Assembly: GCA_023133395.1 (NCBI GenBank)
Contig: JAGLWO010000654.1
Coordinates: 1 to 8,641, forward strand
Reading direction: 5' to 3'
DNA: 8,641 nucleotides
DNA from: Candidatus Cloacimonadota bacterium
GTDB lineage: Bacteria > Cloacimonadota > Cloacimonadia > Cloacimonadales > TCS61
Within the stretch, counting starts at the first letter, position 1. Every line of letters starts with the position of its first letter. The position numbers were made by a program, and so were the translations under genes. Below the pieces are notes generated by a model, which was not told where the DNA came from, made no database searches, and saw only the letters and a program-made list of their open reading frames with translations. Positions 1-4,855 of the stretch are shown piece after piece.

Positions 1-697
1 ATATGTCGAAGAACCAGTCACTCCAAAATTTGAGGTTTCGCAAGAAGAAATTACAAATTTACCAAATTATTACTATCGAGTTTTTTACAAGCAAATGAAC
101 GAAATGCAGTTTGTTTCTCATCTCGATATTATCAGGATGATCTACAATGTGCTCAGAGCTTCCGAACTACCGATTGTACTTACAAAAGGTTATAATATTC
201 ACCCTTTGTTGCGTTTTGGTCCACCACTTCCTATTGGTGTTCAGGGAAGAAACGAATACTTTGATCTTGCAATGAAAGATGAATTTAATCCTGATCATCT
301 TCTTAAGGCTTTGGAAAAAGTAATGCCAGAACAACTTACATTAAACGAGGTTTCTTTAATTACCAATAAGAAGATGCTTGTTATGGAATATTATAAATTT
401 GAACAACTTACTATCATTCCACCAAAAGAGTTAGAAAAACAATTTGAAAAATATACAAATGCTTTTCTGGAAAGTTCTGAATTCAAATTCACGCGTATCC
501 GCAAAGGTAAAGAAAAAATATCAGACCTGAAAGAAATAATAAAAGAAATCCAGTGGGATGGTTCAAAACTTGAGATTATAAAAAAAATCGTGGGTGCCAG
601 TATTTTCGATGTTCTGAGAGAAGTTTATCAAATAGAAAGAGAAGAAACCAATAATTTTGTAATAATAAGAAATAGATTACTTGAAGAAACTCAGTAA
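1..697 (+). CDS. Radical SAM-associated DUF2344 protein, C-terminal part (5' end outside window)
   Basis: The reading frame is open to the left edge (first full codon at position 2), so the Met at 95 is internal and the gene is truncated by the window. About 231 residues are visible, ending at TAA 695-697. The pattern MQFVSHLDIIRMI, followed about 25 residues later by GYNIHPLLRFGPPLPIGV, is the signature of the DUF2344 (TIGR03936) family. In that family the domain is either fused to the C-terminus of a YgiQ-like radical SAM enzyme or encoded next to one. The roughly 25 residues before the domain (YVEEPVTPKFEVSQEE and on) read like an inter-domain linker, so a fused radical SAM half upstream is likely but not seen. 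The molecular function of the family is not established; some members lie next to ribonuclease G or ribosomal protein genes. The family call is confident, the fusion is inferred. Confidence 0.85.
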   Translation, partial: YVEEPVTPKFEVSQEEITNLPNYYYRVFYKQMNEMQFVSHLDIIRMIYNVLRASELPIVLTKGYNIHPLLRFGPPLPIGVQGRNEYFDLAMKDEFNPDHLLKALEKVMPEQLTLNEVSLITNKKMLVMEYYKFEQLTIIPPKELEKQFEKYTNAFLESSEFKFTRIRKGKEKISDLKEIIKEIQWDGSKLEIIKKIVGASIFDVLREVYQIEREETNNFVIIRNRLLEETQ

Positions 698-1119
698 AAA
701 TAAAATTCAATATTTGTGAATTTTTTAAGGTATCCCCGGGAGTTTTAAAAAGATCATTCTTCACATTAACCACCTGCTTTAGCTGGTGGTAATAGAGCAC
801 ACCCTCGCCGTCTAAACGGTTTCAACCGTTTATTGCAGCAATGTGTAAAATAATTGAAATAGTTGTTCAATATAAATTTATACGATTTTCCTGCAAATGA
901 ATTCGTGGGTTTCTAATAAGTTTTTGGATATGTTTATTGAAACCGGCCTAATTAATTATTTTTTTCATGGGATGCCTGTACTACAATTTGATTGACACTT
1001 TTTTTTTATTTCAAATTTTTACGATAGGCTTTTTGAATAAACAATGATGATTGGATGCACCTTTTTTGAGGGTGTGGCATGCAGATGTTATGCACCATTT
1101 GAAATTGTATGAGGAAATT
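698..1119. other. Non-coding stretch between DUF2344 gene and cyclase gene
   Basis: No credible gene is seen here. The stretch opens with a weak inverted repeat (TTTTTAA at 722-728 against TTAAAAA at 745-751, enclosing CCCGGG at 735-740). This might end transcription of the upstream gene, although no T-run follows on the plus strand. The REP-like hairpin pair at 769-832 follows and is listed separately. The rest is very AT-rich. A TTGACA at 992-997 could be a -35 box for the cyclase gene, but the nearest -10-like hexamer (TACGAT, 1020-1025) is 22 nt away, so no promoter is called. Confidence 0.5.
769..832. repeat. Paired hairpins resembling REP / IS200-family end palindromes
   Basis: Two compact palindromes lie 22 nt apart. 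The first (769-790) pairs ACCACC with GGTGGT, has a T-T mismatch, then GC with GC around a TTTA loop. The second (813-832) pairs TAAACGGTT with AACCGTTTA around TC. The first strongly resembles the ACCACC-GCTTTAGC-GGTGGT hairpins at the ends of IS200/IS605-type elements and in REP sequences mobilised by RAYT transposases. No transposase gene is present, so this would be a non-autonomous or remnant copy. It is locally more GC-rich than its surroundings. The palindromes are seen directly; the link to IS200/RAYT is an inference from resemblance. Confidence 0.5.
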
Positions 1120-1866
1120 ATGAATACACAAAAGAAACTGATAGAATTTTTAAAGAAACACAATATTAAAAATGTTCAAACGATAACAGATGGAGCATTA
1201 ATAAATCCAAATCAATTTATGTTAGCAGGAGTAAACACGAAGGGTGCAGTTCTATTTGCAGATTTACCGGGATTTAGCAAATTATGTAGTGAAAAAGAAC
1301 CTATTGAATGTGCATATTATGCCAATCATTTCTTTTCATGGTTTGAGGCAGAAGCAATTAGGAATTATGGTGGAATAATTGATAAATATATTGGTGATGA
1401 AATTATGATTATCTATCCTCAATCTGAATGTGAAATTGATCCACTTGAAGCTGCAATGAGATCTGCAGAAAGAATGATTCGGAATGATCATTATTCGTTT
1501 GAACCCAAAATTGGTATTGCTTGTGGTTCGTTCATAATTGCTTTAGTAGGTACTATTAACAATTGGAGTATTTCATGTATCGGGAATACTGTTAATTTAG
1601 CATCAAGATGTGTTTTAAAGAACAATGAAGTAAATACCGTCGGTATTGCTACCCAACAAACTGATTTAGTAAAACATATATTTAAAACAGAAAATGAATG
1701 GGCGATTTCTGAAAACCCAAATTTCCAACCTAAAAACATGGAGAAAACTCACCTTATTCAAGTTCACAGAACCGATAATTGGATACTTTTCGGTGATTAT
1801 TTTAATGATATACAAACACAAATCGAAAATGCTTACAAAGAAGGATTTATCAAGAATGACGTATAA
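1120..1866 (+). CDS. Stand-alone class III adenylate/guanylate cyclase-type nucleotidyl cyclase
   Basis: This is predicted to make a cyclic nucleotide from an NTP. Counting from ATG 1120 (248 aa), the class III cyclase homology domain fills roughly residues 38-170. The metal-binding Asp48 lies in VLFADLPGF and the second, Asp93, in DKYIGDEIM. Lys89 sits at the base-contact position, and Asn159 and Arg163 of GNTVNLASR are the transition-state pair. The residue usually Asp or Thr three places before the Gly of that motif is Ser152, so base specificity cannot be assigned. There is no membrane segment and no recognisable sensor domain, only short N-terminal and roughly 75-residue C-terminal extensions. 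The frame is open back to a TTG at 1051, and ATG 1090 is another option. ATG 1120 was chosen because GAGGA (1111-1115) lies 4 nt upstream. The final codons GTA TAA form the first bases of the repeat at 1861. Confidence 0.85.
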   Translation: MNTQKKLIEFLKKHNIKNVQTITDGALINPNQFMLAGVNTKGAVLFADLPGFSKLCSEKEPIECAYYANHFFSWFEAEAIRNYGGIIDKYIGDEIMIIYPQSECEIDPLEAAMRSAERMIRNDHYSFEPKIGIACGSFIIALVGTINNWSISCIGNTVNLASRCVLKNNEVNTVGIATQQTDLVKHIFKTENEWAISENPNFQPKNMEKTHLIQVHRTDNWILFGDYFNDIQTQIENAYKEGFIKNDV

Positions 1867-1991
1867 AATTACGTCTGCGGGTAGGTTAGGTAGTTCGTTT
1901 TCGTTTAAATCTTACGATTTAAACTTTGGTTGGTGTGCTTTCAGTTGGAATCGTTCCGATCCCGCAACACACAGAAAATCATTATGGGAGT
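1861..1991 (+). repeat. Post-stop structured repeat, copy A
   Basis: This begins at the last codons of the cyclase gene (GTATAA) and is related to the sequence at 3376-3548. Shared blocks in order are GTATAA, TCTGCGG (1874-1880), GTTCGTTTT (1893-1901), a 28-column block at 1921-1948 matching copy B at 24 positions without gaps (it starts AAACTTTGGTT and ends GTTGG), and GATCCC (1958-1963). Internal hairpins are GTTTAAATC (1903-1911) with GATTTAAAC (1916-1924), and GGAA (1947-1950) with TTCC (1954-1957). The right boundary is uncertain; it is placed at ATTATGGGAG because copy B has a TATTATAA-like stretch at the same relative place. The position directly after a gene recalls integron attC sites, but the canonical core sites are not arranged correctly. 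Confidence 0.6.
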
Positions 1992-2039
1992 AATAGAAAC
2001 AAGCCATAACCGGCAGATAAAACAAATGGAGGAAAAGAG

Positions 2040-2456
2040 ATGAGAAAAAAGAAGTTTGTATTTATTATTTTTATGATTATTATTTTGATGGTAATGATAG
2101 GATGTGCTGGGATGTCATTTATTAAAGATTTATCTCCTGTTGATAAAACTTTTACTATCAATAAAAATAAAGAGGTAATTTACGAAAATGTTTTAATATG
2201 GTTAGCTACAAATTTTGACGGTTATAAAATTAAATATCAAAATTTAAATACCGGCAAAATTATTGTTCGCAATTTACATTCGCAAGTCCCCAGTGGTATA
2301 TTTCTAAAATTGTATCAATGTTCTATGATTATTGATATTCGGGATAATTACATTCATCTTGTATTTAACGATTTAAATGGTTATGACGATACTCATATTT
2401 TTCATCAAAAATTAGCAGAAAAATTAAATGATTATTTAAATGATGTCGGAAAATAG
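2040..2456 (+). CDS. Small lipoprotein with DUF4468-like (TBP-like fold) domain
   Basis: This is a 138-aa predicted lipoprotein. The basic start (RKKK) and hydrophobic stretch at residues 6-21 lead to a lipobox MIGC with the modified Cys at 22. Met at the -3 position is unusual but tolerated. The mature part reads KEVIYENVLIWLATNF, then NTGKIIVRN and a C-terminal beta-rich stretch. This order resembles DUF4468, a TBP-like-fold domain common in exported proteins of Bacteroidetes and relatives, whose function is unknown. The start is well supported: GGAGG at 2028-2032 lies 7 nt before ATG 2040. It follows repeat copy A and precedes the PIN gene by 91 nt, so the two may belong to one inserted unit. 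It would be anchored in the inner or outer membrane. The lipoprotein call is firm, the domain assignment moderate. Confidence 0.7.
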   Translation: MRKKKFVFIIFMIIILMVMIGCAGMSFIKDLSPVDKTFTINKNKEVIYENVLIWLATNFDGYKIKYQNLNTGKIIVRNLHSQVPSGIFLKLYQCSMIIDIRDNYIHLVFNDLNGYDDTHIFHQKLAEKLNDYLNDVGK

Positions 2457-2547
2457 ATGAAAAAATTGATTTTGGTTTCATAAAAATATGAGATAGAATA
2501 AAATAAAACATTATAAATTTATTTTAATTTAGTGGAGGTAATAAATA

Positions 2548-3381
2548 ATGCCTTGGACGGCTGAATCAGGGACAACCTACAAATTATGCTTATTGGATAC
2601 AAATGCAATAAGTGAGATTGTAAAATATCCAGAAATCGAGGGAAAAGGATTCATAACAAAATTTCTAATTCATAGAGGGTACGCACCTTGTATAACCATT
2701 TACAATATTATTGAAATACGGAGAAAATCAGAGGTCTATGAGAAATTTCTTAATTCATTTTCAGACATCCCTTTTTTTCTACTGAAACCTTATCAATTAT
2801 TACTAAATGATGAAATAATATCTATTCAAGATGGAACAAGCATAATACCAATTTATAATTCTTTTTCTCCTCTTGGACAGAATAGTTCATACAATTTGCG
2901 ATGTTTTATTGATAATCTTTTTTCTTCAAAAGAAATTATTAAGGTAGAAAGACAATGGATTAAGAATGATGAAGAAAGTCTAAAGATTTGGTTATTCTAT
3001 AAAAACAATTTTACTCCCCAAAAAAAAGATGCCAATTCTATTGATGCTGAGAAATACTTAAAAGAATCTGGTACTCAAACTTTAACTCGACTTAATCCCA
3101 GTTGGGTAAAAAAAGAACGTGAAAGCAACCGAATTCCTGATATTAATCAATTCCCATCTGTTAAAGTAATGTTATATTCTATTTACTATCGTTTATATGA
3201 CCCATCTTGGGAAAAACATTATGGAGAAGTAACAGATGTTTGCATTATGGCTGTTTCTCCTTATATGGATGCAATAATAACCGAAAAATTCCAAGCAAAT
3301 ATTTTTAATAAAATAAGAACTAAAGTTAAAGGACTTGAAACACTAAATGTATTTAAATTGAAGGATATACGTAATGTATAA
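2548..3381 (+). CDS. Large PIN-domain protein (putative metal-dependent RNase)
   Basis: This 277-aa protein has the acidic PIN landmarks at its two ends. LLDTNAISEI places the first catalytic Asp at 17 with Asn19. ITIYNIIEIRRK places the second acid at Glu56. EVTDVCIMAVSPYMDAIIT places Asp230 and Asp241 at the C-terminal active-site helix and strand. PIN proteins cut single-stranded RNA with one or two metal ions, and many are VapC-type toxins of about 130-150 aa. This one is twice that length because about 170 residues separate the second and third acids. No small antitoxin gene lies next to it, so a classical VapBC pair is not supported. GGAGG at 2534-2538 lies 9 nt before ATG 2548. The gene ends GTA TAA, which starts repeat copy B. 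Possible roles include a solitary RNase, a defence effector or a cassette gene; none is shown by the sequence. Confidence 0.7.
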   Translation: MPWTAESGTTYKLCLLDTNAISEIVKYPEIEGKGFITKFLIHRGYAPCITIYNIIEIRRKSEVYEKFLNSFSDIPFFLLKPYQLLLNDEIISIQDGTSIIPIYNSFSPLGQNSSYNLRCFIDNLFSSKEIIKVERQWIKNDEESLKIWLFYKNNFTPQKKDANSIDAEKYLKESGTQTLTRLNPSWVKKERESNRIPDINQFPSVKVMLYSIYYRLYDPSWEKHYGEVTDVCIMAVSPYMDAIITEKFQANIFNKIRTKVKGLETLNVFKLKDIRNV

Positions 3382-3548
3382 GATACTTCAACAGGCGTTT
3401 CTGCGGTTGGGTTATCTGTTCGTTTTGGCTTAATCCGGCATCCGTCAGTAGCCGGAGTAAACACGTCGGATTCAAACTTTGGTTTGTTCGCTTTCTGTTG
3501 GTCCCAATTCATCGGGACGATCCCATATCGTGCTTTAATATTATTATA
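3376..3548 (+). repeat. Post-stop structured repeat, copy B
   Basis: This starts at the final GTATAA of the PIN gene and is the longer relative of copy A (1861-1991). Shared blocks are TCTGCGG (3400-3406), GTTCGTTTT (3418-3426), the 28-column block at 3474-3501 and GATCCC (3519-3524). An inner palindrome, TCCGGC (3434-3439) with GCCGGA (3451-3456), sits inside an outer imperfect pairing of TTAATCC with GGATTCAA. A second hairpin pairs GTCCC (3501-3505) with GGGAC (3514-3518). Both hairpins lie where copy A has its own, with different stem sequences. Copy B has extra sequence after GTATAA and in the central loop. The right end is approximate. Confidence 0.6.
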
Positions 3549-3596
3549 AAAAACACAATTTGAAAAAGGGATAAAATACTTTTATATCAACTTAAG

Positions 3597-3621
3597 TCCC
3601 TCTCTTTGATAAAGAGAGGGA
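3597..3621. terminator. Perfect hairpin between convergent genes; possible bidirectional terminator
   Basis: TCCCTCTCTTT pairs perfectly with AAAGAGAGGGA around a GAT loop, giving an 11-bp stem. It lies between the converging PIN gene and the minus-strand lipoprotein gene, the expected place for a shared transcription end. It lacks a T-run immediately after the stem in either direction, so it is not a textbook intrinsic terminator. It may instead be a dispersed palindromic repeat, a type often seen in such spacers. Confidence 0.45.
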
Positions 3622-3638
3622 TTCAGGGTAAGTTAACC

Positions 3639-4448
3639 TTATTTAAACTTCACAAACACTTCTTCCAGGAATTCAGCTTTGAATCCGGGAGCTTCTTTCG
3701 ATATTTTCTCAAAGGTTTTTTTCATGCTCTTATCAGATTTACCCTGTCCACTGGCAAGAGCTTTCATGAACTTTTCATTGTTCATCATTTTATCAAAATC
3801 CATTTCCATAATAGTAATAACTGAGCCTTTTCTATAAGTTGCATTAGTTTTTTCTATCTTTCCATCAAATTTGATTTTCATCGATATCTTCATCCCTGTA
3901 TACATTGCTTTCATCATTTGCATTGTCTGGGGGTCAACTTCAGCTTCTTCAATTTCCATTGCTTCACCTTGTGCAGCTTTTTCTTCAGGAAATTTAATTA
4001 TTAATTCAGAAGTTTTTCCTTTTTTTAAGTTGAACTGTATATTATCTGTACTGCCTGAACCGCTGCCTGGAGTACTCATCATTGATCCTGCAGGATTAGA
4101 TTCTATTATTAAATCGTTAATATTATCGAAAGCATAAATAGCTTTGTAACCGACTTTTCCATCTTTATCCAGGGCTTTACTGGATACATATCTAACATTT
4201 GCCCCCATTTTTGTTGCTTCTGCTTTTAACTTCTCTACATCATGAAAAGAAGCTTCATCGATTTCACCACCTGACTTAGATCCAAAACTTTGACCCATCT
4301 GTTGCATCATTTGCTTTGACATTAAGGTGGTTTCTTCGATCGTACCGCTTCCATCCTTTTTTACTGTAATCACTTTTTCTACCTGGAAACATCCAGAAAG
4401 CAGGAATAAAACTGATAATATTAAAATTAAATTCCTCATTTTTTTCAT
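3639..4448 (-). CDS. Met-rich lipoprotein of unknown function
   Basis: This is a 269-aa predicted lipoprotein. A basic start (KKMR) and hydrophobic core lead to the lipobox LLSGC with acylated Cys20. The mature protein opens QVEKVITVKKDGSGTIEET, a beta-hairpin-like start seen in LppM-like and related bacterial lipoproteins. It includes a Gly/Ser/Pro-rich linker at about 119-136 and ends without a transmembrane anchor. It is unusually rich in Met (22 of 269), in clusters such as KQMMQQM (46-51), QTMQMMKAM (174-182) and DKMMN (219-223). No enzyme motif is recognised. On its strand GGGAG (4458-4454) lies 5 nt before the start codon, and a TTGACA promoter is seen further upstream. It is divergent from gltX and convergent with the PIN gene, so it is probably transcribed alone. 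Confidence 0.75.
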   Translation of the reverse strand: MKKMRNLILILSVLFLLSGCFQVEKVITVKKDGSGTIEETTLMSKQMMQQMGQSFGSKSGGEIDEASFHDVEKLKAEATKMGANVRYVSSKALDKDGKVGYKAIYAFDNINDLIIESNPAGSMMSTPGSGSGSTDNIQFNLKKGKTSELIIKFPEEKAAQGEAMEIEEAEVDPQTMQMMKAMYTGMKISMKIKFDGKIEKTNATYRKGSVITIMEMDFDKMMNNEKFMKALASGQGKSDKSMKKTFEKISKEAPGFKAEFLEEVFVKFK

Positions 4449-4481
4449 TTGTTCTCCCTTAGAATTTATTTCAATTTAGGA

Positions 4482-4509
4482 ATTAATATTTCCCCATAAT
4501 ATCTGTCAA
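4482..4509 (-). promoter_or_regulatory. Candidate sigma-70-type promoter for the Met-rich lipoprotein gene
   Basis: On the minus strand a perfect -35 TTGACA (4509-4504) is followed by TATTAA (4488-4483, 15-nt spacing) or ATTAAT (4487-4482, 16-nt spacing), each 4 of 6 to the -10 consensus. It would start transcription about 25-30 nt upstream of the start codon at 4448. The exact -35 supports it; the short spacing lowers confidence. Confidence 0.4.
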
Positions 4510-4529
4510 TTTTAATTTTAAATCAACAA

Positions 4530-4578
4530 CTTTCCGAAATTTCTTACATAGAAATTCTTGAAGATAAATTTCGGAAAG
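4530..4578. repeat. 13-bp perfect inverted repeat with an alternative inner hairpin
   Basis: CTTTCCGAAATTT (4530-4542) pairs exactly with AAATTTCGGAAAG (4566-4578) over a 23-nt loop. Inside it GAAATT (4551-4556) can pair instead with AATTTC (4538-4543), part of the left arm, so two exclusive folds exist. It lies in the divergent spacer upstream of both the lipoprotein gene and gltX. It could be a dispersed palindromic repeat, a protein-binding site or a leader structure; the sequence does not decide between these. Confidence 0.5.
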
Positions 4579-4585
4579 GTTAAAA

Positions 4586-4679
4586 GTGTGGATCATGCTG
4601 GTTCGTGTTTCCGTCAAATCACCAAAGGCGATTAAAAGCCGGACACGATGTAACTTGAACCACACGTTTTATTTTTCTT
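4586..4679 (+). repeat. About 80-nt imperfect palindrome followed by a T-rich run
   Basis: GTGTGG (4586-4591) pairs with CCACAC (4660-4665). TCGTGT (4603-4608) pairs with ACACGA (4643-4648), and CCG (4611-4613) with CGG (4640-4642). Near the tip AATC-CC pairs with GG-GATT around AAA. Comparing the left arm with the reverse complement of the right arm over the first 23 positions gives 17 matches. The plus-strand stem is followed at once by GTTTTATTTTTCTT, as in an intrinsic terminator, although the stem is long and imperfect. It could be a MITE-like palindromic element, a structured small RNA or an attenuator upstream of gltX. No known RNA family is recognised. Confidence 0.5.
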
Positions 4680-4708
4680 AATTATATAAGTACCTATTTA
4701 TGCTTAGA

Positions 4709-4775
4709 TTGAAACACTTGGGTTCATCCAACCACTGCCGGGCAGAACCAGTAAAATGTTTTTGGCGTGTTTCAA
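4709..4775. repeat. 9-bp inverted repeat enclosing smaller palindromes
   Basis: TTGAAACAC (4709-4717) pairs perfectly with GTGTTTCAA (4767-4775). Within it are CTGCC (4735-4739) with GGCAG (4741-4745) and GGTTC with GAACC (4721-4725 and 4745-4749), so a branched fold can be drawn. It lies 80 nt before the gltX start. It has no tRNA-like T-arm and no T-box motif. Confidence 0.4.
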
Positions 4776-4799
4776 GAGTAAAGAAAAGTAATTAAAAAA

Positions 4800-4828
4800 T
4801 TGACACCATCCATTTATTCAATTTCTTA
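4800..4828 (+). promoter_or_regulatory. Weak candidate promoter for the gltX cluster
   Basis: A perfect TTGACA (4800-4805) lies 50 nt before the gltX start, with a poor -10 candidate (TTCTTA, 4823-4828) at 17-nt spacing. It is placed downstream of the three inverted repeats, so they would not be part of the gltX transcript if this promoter is used. Confidence 0.25.
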
Positions 4829-4855
4829 GAAACCAAGATACAAACAGGAGTTTAT

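Noticed and set aside
1051..1119. Longer cyclase start at TTG 1051 or ATG 1090
   Set aside because: Neither has a well-placed Shine-Dalgarno and TTG is a rare start. ATG 1120 has GAGGA 4 nt upstream. The longer form is not excluded.
1120..3381. Complete Pycsar, CBASS or toxin-antitoxin system
   Set aside because: No cyclic-nucleotide-binding effector, CD-NTase or antitoxin gene is visible, and the three genes are separated by long gaps.
1861..3548. Canonical integron attC sites
   Set aside because: GTTRRRY-like heptamers occur (GTTAGGT in copy A, GTTGGGT in copy B) but lie near the start of each element, without a paired RYYYAAC site at the right distance. No integrase gene is present.
3606..3824. 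72-codon plus-strand open frame over the lipoprotein gene
   Set aside because: It is antisense to the 3' end of a well-supported lipoprotein gene, starts in a hairpin and has no ribosome site.
4483..4665. 60-codon minus-strand open frame in the divergent spacer
   Set aside because: It runs through two palindromes, has no Shine-Dalgarno and shows no protein-like composition.
4709..4775. tRNA-like cloverleaf
   Set aside because: The outer stem is 9 bp, no T-loop consensus is in the right place, and no anticodon arm can be drawn.
4449..4855. T-box or other known leader riboswitch for gltX
   Set aside because: No T-box sequence (TGGNACCGCG) and no recognisable riboswitch core was seen.
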